Shown here: positions 10,305-21,175 of the stretch, piece after piece | Layout of the letters: each line of letters starts with the position of its first letter | Position numbering within the stretch: position 1 is the stretch's first letter | Assembly (NCBI GenBank): GCA_036429605.1 | Contig: CM071591.1 | Span: 372,001-436,000 of the forward strand | Direction: 5' to 3' | DNA: 64,000 nt | Source: Cladobotryum mycophilum | Taxonomy: Eukaryota; Ascomycota; Sordariomycetes; Hypocreales; Hypocreaceae | Made by a program: the position numbers and the translations under genes | Notes under the pieces: generated by a model | What the model was told of the DNA's origin: nothing | The model's input: only the letters and a program-made list of their open reading frames with translations | Databases searched by the model: none

Positions 10305-12324
10305 CTATTTCTTACCCATCTTTGCCAAGTACGCATCTACGTTAATCTCCCTCAACAAGTTTGCCTTGTCCTTTACCTGGTTCTCCATATCGAGCTGATA
10401 GGCCTTCATCTTCTCAAGTAGCTCGGGCATGAAGGCGCCCAAGATGCGAATAGCCAAAAGGGCCGCGTTGGTTGAGTTATTAATGGCAACAGTGGCCGTC
10501 GGCACGCCTCTCTGTAAATTGGCCTCGTTAGTGAATTGTTGTATGAAAGTGGTGTAGGGAAGATCCCATGGTTTACATACCGGCATTTGCACGATGCTTA
10601 AAAGACTGTCCATTCCATCCAAATGCGTCGCTTTGACGGGGACGCCAATTACTGGCAACGGCGTATATGCTGCCAGCATTCCAGGAAGATGCGCAGCACC
10701 ACCCGCAGCAGCAATGATGACCTTGATACCACGGTCAGCAGCTTCAGTGGCCACTTGTCCCATCTTGGCAGGAGTCCTGTGTGCAGAGGTGATGTCGATC
10801 TCCCAGGGGACGCCAAACTGGTTCAGAATGTCGATTCCAGCCTTTAGCACAGGCAGATCCGAGTCCGAGCCCATTGTGACGAGGACCAGTGGCTCGCCCT
10901 TGGTGGCCGGTGCTGACTTGACAGCCTGCTCAGGACGGAGGGCAGCACTGGATGATTGGTGTCGTTCTTGTCTAATCTCCTCGGCAATCTCAACGAGCGG
11001 CTGGGCAAACTTCTCCAACTCTTCGATGGAGACCAGACCAGTCAGAGTGATGTGGCCAATCTTTCGGCTTGGCTTGGACTCCTTGCCGTAGAGGTGGGGG
11101 TAGACGCCAATCTTGCTGCTGAACGTAGACTTGGCCTTTTCGACGAGTCGAAGATGAGACTCGGGCTTGGCTCCTCCAAGAATGTTGATCATGATGCTGG
11201 ATGAGACGTGAGGCTCCAGCTCCTCTGGTAGGGATCCGTCCAGAATGGAGATGAGCTGAGCCTTGTACTGTGACCTAAGAACGTTGAGTTGTCAGCTCTG
11301 GATACAGGAGGTGGTAGCTGGGCCTTGTGGAGAATGGATAGAACTTTATCATCAAAAAAGAAGAAGAAAATAAGAAGAAGAAAAAAGCATATACTCACAT
11401 GTATGGCACAGCTTCAATGAAGAGATGACCGCTGTTGTGAGGGCGAGGAGCAATCTCGTTTACGAGAACTCGGCCCTCCTTGGTCAAAAACATCTCAACA
11501 GCGAATACACCTCGACCCCACAGCTTCTCGACGACACTGCACGCGACCTCTTGGGCTTTCTTGCAGACACCTGCGGGTACCTTTCGGGGTGGCATGTAGA
11601 CTCGGGAGCAGATATTATCTTCGTGGACGGTTTCAACGGCAGGGTAGGGTATCAGTTTTTTTGTCTTGCCATCCTCATCCTCGGTACGAATGACAATGAC
11701 TGAGAGCTCCAACTCAAACGGCACCCATTTCTCAGCATAGCAGGATAGGCTACCGAATTCTTCGACGGCCTGTTCCAGATCGGCTTCACTGGAGATCTTG
11801 AGGTTTCCTCGTCCGTCATATGAGTCCTTTCTAGACTTGAGCATCCAGGGGAAGCCAAACTTGTCGGAAACATGCACCATGGAGGCAAGCATGGAATCGC
11901 CAGAGTCGAGGGCTTCCTGTTCTGCGATGGGAATTCCCTGCTTGCCGAGGTATTCCTTTTGCTCAAACTTGTTTTGAATCAAGCGGAGAGTCTTCCATGA
12001 GGGGTGGATGGTCACCTTCTTTGTGGACTTGGTGCCATCCGCCGCGGTGACCTGGACACCTTGTGTGGCAATCTCTTCGAGAATATCCGTGTTAATGTGT
12101 TCTGTTTCGACAGTGAGAATGTCAGCACGAGTGGCGAGTTCTCTGATCTTGACAGGGTCCTTGAATGAGCCGGTCACATGGCTCTCATTGTTGTTGATCT
12201 TTTTGGCGGGGGCATTCTCGGCGTCCAGGATGGCGATGGGAACTTGGAGGGGAGCTGCAGCTTCACTTAGCATGAGGCCCAGCTGGCCTCCACCAAGGAG
12301 ACCAATGACAGGATTCTGGCTCAT
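10305..12324 (-). CDS. ADE2: Phosphoribosylaminoimidazole carboxylase (ADE2)
   Basis: The fused fungal AIR carboxylase of de novo purine synthesis, converting AIR to CAIR. The N-terminal half is PurK-like ATP-grasp, starting VIGLLGGGQLGLML, with later EIAPRPHNSGH. The C-terminal half is PurE-like, with VTMGSDSDLPVL, SAHRTP and AAAGGAAHLPGM. Three exons (12324-11399, 11274-10581, 10511-10305) give 608 aa. The second junction restores the conserved VQMPRGVPTATVAINNS. An in-frame extension to 12528 exists, but the conserved protein begins at MSQNPVIG, so that start was kept. The gene is intact, on the opposite strand to the RiPP precursor, and marks the right border of the cluster. Confidence 0.95.
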
Positions 12325-12955
12325 TTTTTTGGTGACTTTTCCAAGGTATTCGCGAATAATGTGATGAATGAGATGCAGGGATTCTGTCCGGGGGGGTTGA
12401 AGATGCGAGATGGATGAGGTCTTCATAAGGATCCAAGATAAGATGATTATCACTGATGAAGGGATTTTGCGCCGAAGTGGGGCCCGATCACCAGAGGGCA
12501 ACAGCGGGCGTGCAGAGAACCTTCTCAAAAGGCTTGTGACGGACTGCGCCTGCCATGAAAATTTAGATTTACCTCAACTTTACTTCTACCTCCAGATGTT
12601 GGACATTTCTTACACTTTACATATAGTCGGGCTGTTTTCTCAAGGCCTATCAGTTATTTTAATTCTCTTCCTTTATGATAAAAATTAAAATGCACTTATT
12701 TTTAAATCTATATCGTATCAATATTCCTCTTAAAAAAACTCCATCTCTGAATCATTTAGTGAGCTTCACACACACGAACGAGCGGGGCAATCAATCAGTT
12801 AATGCCCTGTCTCAGACACTGCACTGAGCGACGGGTGGCCTAGCAACACAACACAGCGGAGATGCATGCAGAACTCAATTCCAGAGAATTCATGGTGATT
12901 ATGATCCCAACTTATTTACACCCATACTCTTATTCACGTCCAACTCCCGTTTCAC
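12325..12955. other. Intergenic
   Basis: The promoter side of ADE2 plus the 3' flank of the next minus-strand gene. AT-rich around 12600-12740. No gene recognised. Confidence 0.4.
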
Positions 12956-13446
12956 TTAGCTGTCTTCCTTCTTAGATATCAATCCCGCCTCACGGAGCGC
13001 TGGAATCGCCTTCTGGTCCGTCCATTCTGTACACTTCATAATCTGCCCCCGTGGCTCTCCGGGCTCATAAAAGGTCAACGGATCTTGAGTCTTGAAGAAC
13101 TCGGTTCTGTATATCCTGGTGTTGAAGGTCTTTTGCTGTGGCGGCGGCGGGATGGCGCGCAGGATCTCCTCCCACTTGCTTGGATACAGGGCAGCACCTG
13201 TATAACCCATGAAGATCTTTTTGTTGAATGAGGGTTCGTCTTCGGCTTTTCAGCAGGTCCAAAGCTATAGGTCATGCTGCCAACCGTGGTGATATCCCCC
13301 AGAACTTGGTGTAAGAATCCGCTTCCCAACTCGCTGTCCGCCTCGACGAAGATGGCTATGTGATATCGCAGTCCAGGTAATTCGAGGTCTTGCATGGCAA
13401 GATGGTATTTTATTATCCAAACCTTGAAGTGCTTCTGTTCTGTCAT
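12956..13446 (-). CDS. Uncharacterised small fungal protein, frame break
   Basis: A protein of about 163 aa from a widespread uncharacterised fungal family, recognised from its layout rather than by a search. The N-terminal part has VWIIKYHLAMQ and HIAIFVEADSELGSGFLHQV. The C-terminal part has WEEILRAIPPPPQQKTFN, FYEPGEP and KCTEWTDQKAIPALREAGL. The two halves are in different frames. The switch falls in a four-T run at 13247-13250, and one more T there joins them, giving a frame divisible by three. This may be an assembly indel or a real mutation; a short intron is less likely. The function is unknown. The start is the ATG at 13446, with an earlier in-frame option upstream. Confidence 0.6.
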
Positions 13447-13685
13447 GGCGATTCTGATCTGAAAAGGTTGACGCGCTGAGTCGATGGATGCCCTATGCCT
13501 GAAGTAGACAGATTGAAGACGAGTGCAGCTGATGAGATGGGACGATGGATCCAACATTCGTTAGGCACATGCAGGTCGCACGCACATTGTCTTAACGCCC
13601 CGCAACTCGGGCGACTACTGTCTTACATCTGCAAGACGTCAACAACCAACGTCAGTCTGAAAACTTGACATTACCAGCAATAGTC

Positions 13686-14600
13686 ATGGCTTCTCCTCGG
13701 TCTGCGCTGCCCTATTTTCAACCTGCAGACTAGTTTCCGGACTAATTACTAACCCGTGCTGAGATCGAAGCAGCCTCCGCAGAACTTTCCACAATTCGTG
13801 GCCCACGGTTTGGCCGCATCATGGCCGTCAAGGAGCGCTTCGTAGTCAAGTACGGTGTCCAAGTGACGGAAAAAGAAGGCCACGCCCTCCTCATCGTTGA
13901 GGAGGCACAGCTTCCCAGCTCGGCGCCAAAATGATACGCAATGTATTGCGAAGAGGGGATGCTCTATTTCATCATGGAGTTGATGCCTGGCAGGCCACTG
14001 AGCGAGATGTGGGATCTTTCTGATGACGAAAATATGTCAATATCTAGCCAGCTGAGGACGGTGTGGGACACCATGCGGTCTATACCCACTACATAATTGT
14101 ACGGAAATATTTCTTGGGGGAGGGGGATTAGAGCATTGGTTGTTCTATCGGGATAAGGAGTACCTAGCCTGACTGGACCATTTGAAGCAGAAGAAGACCT
14201 ATGCCGGGCTCTCGCTTTGTGGTCAAAATTGAATTGGGAAAACACAACACTACGCACTTAAATGCTGGAGCTCCTTGCACGCCATCTCCCAATGGTTCTC
14301 AAAGGCCCTCAGAGTACATTTTCTCACTGCGACTTTCAACAAAAAATATCCTCGTCAAACAAGTGCTTTCGACCAAGAGTGGCGGCTCCGAATTGCCCCG
14401 TTTTTGAGTGATCACAGCTCTCGACTGGGGAGCCTCGGGGCTGGTGCCCAGGTATCTGGGGGTAGGCCGCCTTGCTTTGTGGATATGTCCTGGGTGGATG
14501 ATTGGTCTCTGTTTGTGGAAGAAATACTGGACCCATAGCCGCTTGAGGCTTGCCTTGCTGCAAACAGTACGGCAGGGCGGCTTGGAATATTGAGAGTCCA
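13686..14600 (+). pseudogene. APH/kinase-like phosphotransferase pseudogene
   Basis: Remains of an aminoglycoside-phosphotransferase-family (fungal kinase-like) gene. In order: MASPRSALPYFQPA, RAEIEAASAEL, VVKYGVQVTE (the N-lobe around the ATP site), YFIMELMPGRPLSEMW, a GPFEAEEDLCRAL stretch, the catalytic-loop match HCDFQQKN, LDWGASG (the metal-binding DWE-like site) and WVDDWSLFVEEILDP. In-frame stops lie in the first 60 nt, after about residue 80 and before the catalytic loop. A frame break falls in the six-A run at 14341-14346. Two early stops are TAG and TAA, as expected from C-to-T change of Gln codons. With several independent stops this is genuinely dead, unlike the single homopolymer breaks elsewhere. 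Confidence 0.8.
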
Positions 14601-15176
14601 TAAACGTCCATCAATCATAGACATTTTATGTTTAGCGAGCGGTGATGAGCTGGCCAGAAAATGCATCATTTATTAAATGACCACTCACGAGGGCGTATGC
14701 ATAACCGCCTGGCCAACATGCATCCATGAATCACACTCTACAACGATATCCATTGACGGAATATTTAAGATGGGGATCACCCGGATTCCGCGTCTTAGTA
14801 ATTTCCTGCATAAACACGTCGTCCGCTCTCATATTCATACACGCTTCACGTGTTGAGGCCGGAGCCGCCAAGGCATAAAAAGTAAGGCTATTGGTGTAAC
14901 ATGAGGGCTGAGAGAGCGGGGAACCTTTCCTATAGAAACCCGTGGAATATCTGAGGTTCCCTCTCTCTCTTCCTTTCTTTCTTTCTCTCTCTCTCTGTCT
15001 CTCTTTTCTCTCTCTTGTAAATTACACATCGATTCAGCATATCCTATCCAGGAACCATATCAAGATCCGCATCCCTCAACACCAGCTCTAGATAACTCAG
15101 AACGACGTCTTCTCGTCAGAAGACGCGCCTCCCAGCACAAATAACACCAAGCCATAACCATCAAACGCATACCACC
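14601..15176. other. Intergenic / 5' leader of the LINE-like element
   Basis: No gene. A CT-rich tract at about 14956-15016 precedes the gag-like ORF1 and could belong to the element's leader. Confidence 0.4.
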
Positions 15177-16516
15177 ATGCCAGTCCGTGACGAAATCCTC
15201 GGCTTCATTGACACCCTCGAGGGGCTAAAAGAAGCTGGAGAATTCATCCGCCATTTCTATGCACTGGTCGAAAATGAACCTCGACTCACAGCCCCAAGGC
15301 CAGACAAGATTCTCAAGGTCACTGTTCGTCCATCCGATACCGCAGCGTTTCGGTCTCTCATTGAAGATGGCGAAACCCCGAAGATTGACCTCACCCACAT
15401 GGTCAATCATGCCTTCAGCTCCCACACTGATGTTAGGGTCCACAGTGTCCAGTTGCGGGAGACAGCGGACTTGGAGCTTCAGTTCTCCTCATTTCCGGAT
15501 CGTAACGAGTTTATCACAAGCGATGAGGGAGTTTGGTTGGGCTCTATTCAGGAGGGCATGAAGATTGTCGAATCATCACACCAAATCGTCATGGAACTCA
15601 TGCCGAGTTCAATTGCCGTAGACCCTCAAGGCATAACTAAATTCATGGAAGAACTCAACCGTGAAAACAATGGTTTTATACGAGGCACAATTCTCGGCCT
15701 AGCCTGGCTGTGTGAGCCGTTAGAAGGCAAGTATCAACGTGGCTCCCTGGTCGTCGATTTCTCAGATAGGGAAGATGCGAACAGGGCCATCAGGGGTATG
15801 GATTGGGAAGGGATGGAGAGGCCGTGCGCCATCTTTTATGACCATGTACGCTTCCGACTATGTTACCACTGCACCAAATATGGACATTACAAATGGCAAT
15901 GTCGAGGTCTTGCGAGATGCCTCAGGTGTACTGGTTTGCATCTGACGCAAAGATGTCCGTCTAATGAAATCAAATGCATCACATGTGGGGGGACCACAGG
16001 GGAAATTACCGGGTCTGTCAGGTCCGAAGGGACACGGTGCGTGGGATGGCCCGCCTTTGGCGTGCATTACCCCCGACATACCTTACCCAGAGCAACGCTG
16101 CAGAAGACGGCATCCACCTGGCTGCCTTGCCTGAGGCCCAAGAAGCACTAAATGTACATTACGGTGTCCCTGATAGAAGATCTTCAGATGGCTTGGAATC
16201 TCAGCGAATCCTGGATGCCATCGACCTCAATGCCATAAGCCGGATTGTCCGCCGCATCGAACAGGATGGGCAGCTCCTGGCGGCCGTGCTGGAAGACGGC
16301 CAGGACCGGGCCCCCGAGGACGAAACGCAAGAATTGGAGCGAGTGGCGGTGGAACTGGCCACCGCCAAGGCCACGTTGCTGGATCTGGACAACTTTATCT
16401 ATTCGATGCAGGAGGACATCAACCCTACCGACTACGACTCGGAGGAGTTGGTCGAGCTTGGGCTTTTATCGCCTGTTGCTGGGGGAGAAGGACGTGCTGC
16501 CAATCAGGTCCTCTAG
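15177..16516 (+). mobile_element. LINE (Tad-like) gag-like ORF1, orphan
   Basis: An ORF1 protein of the type found in fungal non-LTR retrotransposons. The N-terminal region resembles an RRM-like RNA-binding part (RGSLVVDFSDREDANRAI). Three CCHC knuckles follow: CYHCTKYGHYKWQC, CLRCTGLHLTQRC, and a third starting CITCGG that is completed only after a frame change. That break is in the six-G run at 15987-15992; one more G gives a continuous frame of 446 aa ending at 16516 with an acidic C-terminal region. No reverse transcriptase ORF2 follows, so the copy is truncated or the gene stands alone. It lies in the accessory block between ADE2 and striatin. Confidence 0.7.
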
Positions 16517-16588
16517 ATATTTTGCTGGGACCAAAGATGGGGGAAGTATCAGAAGCGAGTAGCGGGTTGTATTGGCGGAGAAAGTCTA

Positions 16589-16676
16589 GGACAAATGAAG
16601 ATTGGGACAAATGAAGATTGGGATAAAGAAAGATCGGGATAATGGAAGATTGGGACAGAGGAGGATTGGGGCAAGG
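16589..16676 (+). repeat. 16-bp tandem repeat, about 5.5 copies
   Basis: The unit GGACAAATGAAGATTG occurs twice exactly (16589-16604, 16605-16620), then three diverged copies to 16668 and a partial one to 16676. It lies just downstream of the LINE-like ORF1 and could be its 3' tail. Confidence 0.85.
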
Positions 16677-17106
16677 GATTCACTTGGTAGTTGGCGTTCT
16701 GTTTTCATGAATTTGTATTTCCTATCAGATAATTGGGTAGTTATTTCCTTGTTAATAATGATGTGATTCTTTGCGATTGCCCAAGTCCAACTTTTCTTTC
16801 AATTTTGCCATTTGGATAGGGAATATGAAGGCTCGAGATTCTGGGGGGGGGGAACAAGGGGTCAACGATGCGGCTGATGAGCATCAACGGCTAAGAAATA
16901 AGAAATAGACGCCATTCCTCAATGGGCAGGTTTCGGTTTCGACTAAAGCAAGGCGCAGTCACCACTCAGCTCCCAGGAACGGCCCCCTCATCCATGGACC
17001 TATGTATTCTGTCCAAACACAACGAAGAGACGTCCCCTCCAAGTTCCAGTGTCAATTTCGTCTCCATATTATGCACTGCAGACTTGCTGATGCAAATAGA
17101 CAAATC
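16677..17106. other. Intergenic
   Basis: Upstream of the HET-domain gene. Contains a nine-G run near 16844-16852. No gene recognised. Confidence 0.35.
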
Positions 17107-19132
17107 ATGCCATTATGTTCACAATGCGCTCGGGTTTCATTACGCAATGTCACTCAGGAGCTTCCTGTTTTGATCCCAGGTCGATTTAATGGGTTGAAGA
17201 AGGGCATGGTTCTTACAGAGAACGGCTCCACGCTTAGTATCTCGGCATTGAACTGCTCATTCTGTAAGCTTATAGAGGAGGCTTTGCTGCAGCAGATCCA
17301 AAGCACGTCACCTATACCCCACCAATCTCCAACGCTTTTGTTGTCGGATACCATCATCCTTTCACCGAAAGCTGATCCCACCGGGTCCACATTCCCTGAT
17401 ACACCGCTGGATGGCTTATATTTGACTGGCCTTAATGTGGTTGCATTGGAGGCAATTTCCGGGGGCAATTGACGGCCAAGATTCGTCTTTACGCTGATAC
17501 AAAGGGTGAATTCTCTAATCTCACCGATGAGCCTTACACTGGCTAACATTCCTAGGTACAAGCCTGATAAAGCAACATGATATCATAGGCAGACCACGAC
17601 TGCTAAAACCAGATTGTGATGATGCCTTTTCCTTGCTCAAGCGATGGATAAACGCCTGCCAGGAATGGCATGTTGATTGCAAGCGGACAGTGTCGGGGAA
17701 TATTATGGATGATAGTGATGCGCCCGAACTACCAAGTCGCATCTTGCACATCAAAGGCGAGAGAGTCAAGCTCGTAGAGTCCAAGGGCCAGCGTGGTAGG
17801 TATGCCACCTTGAGCCACTGCTGGGGCCCATCCGATAAGCAACCCCTTAAAACAACAAGAGCTAATCTACCGGCTCACATTGAGGGTATACCTTGGTCCA
17901 ACATCCCAAAGACGTTTCAAGATGCCATCACTGTTGCCGACCGTGTTGGGTTCCAATACATCTGGATCGACTCCCTATGCATCGTCCAAGACGATCGAGA
18001 GGAATGGCTCAAAGAGTCAAAGAAAATGGGGTTGACCTATGAGAGAGCTGAACTCACCATCGCCGCGTCTCACACTGCGGATTCCTGGGAAGGGTTCCTC
18101 TTCCCTCGTGACCCATCACCTACATCCGTTGAGCTCCCGCGTTTCTTTTCCGAGTCAAAGAACACTCGGTATCCAAGGGTCTTTGCCGCCCTTCGTCGTG
18201 ATACGGTAAGCGACACGTTACCCGAATTCGGCGCTCTCGGCCGCCGTGCCTGGGCAACTCAAGAGTGGCTCCTATCCAGGCGCATGGTCTTCTTCGCAAA
18301 GAGCACCATCATATGGTCCTGCAAGACAATCACGCAGCGCGAGACAGGCGAGAAGTGCTTTAGCATAGCGCGCAACTCCCGCTGGAAACCGATTGTCGAG
18401 TGTTACAGCGACCGCCAATTGACGTTTGCGACGGACAAGCTGATTGCGCTCGAGGGCCTGCGGACGGAATCGGGAAGAAACAGTGGGTACGAGTATCTGT
18501 TTGGCGTCTGGAGGGAGTCTCTCCCTGATCAGCTGCTCTGGCAGGTCACTCGGCCGGTGGATGGTGATAGTGATGAGATCAACGACCCCCTGAAGCTACC
18601 AACGTGGACGTGGGCACATGTTCCATGCGGAGTACGATTCTTGCACCTCGCCGGAGCCAAGAACTTGTGCGAATCCGTCGGCCGTTCAGACGGGTTGGAA
18701 AAATTAGTACTCCGTATGAGAGTGAGACGGATTACGGCGACGACTACAGCTTTACATACGGAAGGGGATGGTGCTACCGTACAGGCCATTCGTGTTGATA
18801 TAAGTGCATCTCACGCCAAGCGGACAAGCTCCATGGCGCAATTCATTCTCAATGAGAGAAATTCTGTCGTTGGATGGGCGGTTTTCGATCAGAGGGCGTG
18901 TGACGTTGGTCTCGGAAAAGTATGCTGCCTTGCACTGATGGGAGGAGTGGGCAGACGAGATGAAGACACGGAGAGACGTCTTGGAACAGTTGTATCGTCA
19001 AAGCTGCGTCACTACTGGGTTCTGATTGTAAGAAAGAGGGAAGATGGGAGCTACATCAGGATAGGCGTAGGGAAGACGTATGGAAGAGAGTGGTGGGTTG
19101 ATGCACCTGTAAAGACTCTCACGCTGTCATGA
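17107..19132 (+). CDS. HET-domain (heterokaryon incompatibility) protein
   Basis: A HET-domain protein of the class that triggers cell death after fusion of unlike hyphae in Neurospora and Podospora. The N-terminus has Cys pairs (MPLCSQC, LNCSFCKLI). The HET domain contains YATLSHCWGP and YIWIDSLCIVQDD, then LTIAASHTADSWEGFLF. A later ATQEWLLSRRM is also typical. An intron at 17506-17555 (donor GTGAAT, branch GCTAAC) joins LYADTKG to SLIKQHD. Upstream of it the frame breaks in a five-G run at 17461-17465; one extra G gives a continuous 658 aa. The partner or trigger is not recognisable. This family is often polymorphic and lies here in the accessory block. Confidence 0.82.
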
Positions 19133-20271
19133 GGATCCGTCCAACAGTTGCAAGTAGCAGTCAGAGAATGCCCAAGCATGCGGTTCTCCTTGGCTGATCA
19201 AACCAGTTACTTTCTTGTACGAGCGTCATATTAGTCAAGTCAAGTCAAAAAAACCCGAGTATGTTTCAAGTCCAGACACAGCAGCGGTACGACATGTTGG
19301 TGACATGTGATTCGTGATTCGTGATGCAAGGGGGCATACGGCGGAATCTGACTTGCAGCCGCAGCCTTGCAGGCCTCAAGATGTAGACCTCTAGTAGCAT
19401 CATATCTAGAAAAGTCCGCCGTTTACTGCCCTCCTTGCACTATGTGTCTTGATCGAGGGATGAGCCAACGGAGAGGTGAGGGTTGAACGGTTAGATGCCT
19501 AGACTTGGAGTTCACTCGCGCACAGTTCACACTGGCCCCCAAGACGCCCACCACTTGTACACTAGAATGTCTCATACCGGGCACACATACCTTTATGCAT
19601 GCATATATAAACGGCGTCACTTAGCGGAGTTTGAAGCTGCAAAAGCGTTGAAGTCGAGAGAAGTTAGCACGGCATCACAAGATATCTTTGAGCGACTGTT
19701 ATAAAAAGAACAAAGAATTTTAGAAAGAATTTCTACAATATTCAGGGGTCAGTCGTGCAAAAATGCAATTTCCATGGCCATCTAAATATCGATGGTGAGG
19801 ATGGTGGTGAGGTCGCCGCCGCCGCCATCAAAACCGTTTTTCAGGGGTTCAACAAAAAGTGGATGCCTGACGGCCTCACGGGACCCTGCGATCGCTGATT
19901 GGCCAGGAGAACCATGGCTTGCTGCACCAGATCACAGGAACTGAACAGCAGAACACCAAACGCCTTGATGTCACTCTAGTACGTACAAAGTCGAGCTTTT
20001 GCAGGACAGCCTGGCCAAATCTCTCCAACGCCTCGTCCACGGACAACCTTTTTTGCGCTCGACATTTCGCATTCGACATAATCTTGTTGGGGGCGTCGTC
20101 TACAGCACGTGGAGCTCTCATCGCCGCCCGTTTTTGAGCTGGCCCTGAGAAGCCTCCACTGTGCCTTTTCTTGTTTTTGTTTCGTTTCGTTTTGCGCAAC
20201 GCACCGCAAACCCGCAAACCGGCAATTCACCCCTCGATGATCCCTCCCAATTGAAACCCTGGCGCGCCGTG
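19133..20271. other. Intergenic and striatin 5' region
   Basis: 1.1 kb without a recognisable gene, between the HET gene and striatin. Short frames show no family features. Confidence 0.4.
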
Positions 20272-21134
20272 ATGGGCTCGAATGCTGGCAACGGCGTTGG
20301 AGGAATGGACATGGGACCAGCCATGCAGAACAATACTGCCAACCAGCCGCAGGCCACCGAGTACACCCTGCAGGGTGTTATGCGTTTTCTCCAGACCGAA
20401 TGGCACCGACACGAACGCGATAGAAATGCCTGGGAGATTGAGAAGCAGGAGATGAAGGGGAGGATAGCCAGCCTCGAGGGCCAGGCGAGGAGATCCGACG
20501 CCACGCAAAAGGCACTCAAGAAATATGTGTCGATTCTGGAGCGAAAGGTCAAGGACCAAGCCGCACAGCTCAAGGGCACTGCTGCGATCGAGGCCGCCGA
20601 CGCTGCAAAGAATGACCGGGCCGCCAAGATTCAGGAAAAGCTGCGATGTGGGATACTTCCTGTTGTTGTTCGGGGTTGTGTGTTTTTTAAAAATTCGTGT
20701 GGGCTTGATGAGCTAACGACAGAGCAGCCTCCTCCTCGGAGAAGCAGTCCGTCCCTGGCACCGATGGCGTCGAAATGGATAAACCCGATGACGAGTCGCA
20801 GCGAACAGAGCTCAAGACGTTTCTGGATCAGTGCCAGTCCGAATTCATGTATCTGATGATTACCCCCGCGAACCCTCAACCACCCCGCGAATCACCCCCA
20901 CTACCGATCCTGGAAGATTTACGCGAGGCCGAAGCGTTTGGGATGCCCGGGCCGCAGCTCATGGAGCGTCAATACCAGCTCCCTATGCGACAGGGACAAA
21001 ACCACATTCAAGACATGAACTCTAGACAACATGGGGGTCCCAATTCTGGTCCACCTATGCAAGCGCCTCCAAAGTTTGGCCAAACCCAGTCGGACATGCA
21101 AGGACAGCAGATGGTACGATCTTCCAACGAGCAC

Positions 21135-21175
<41 letters not shown>

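Noticed and set aside
10594..11091. Plus-strand open frame inside ADE2
   Set aside because: Antisense shadow of a conserved gene.
12325..12528. In-frame upstream extension of ADE2
   Set aside because: Family proteins begin at the GLLGGGQLG segment; the extension is low-complexity and fits a 5' UTR.
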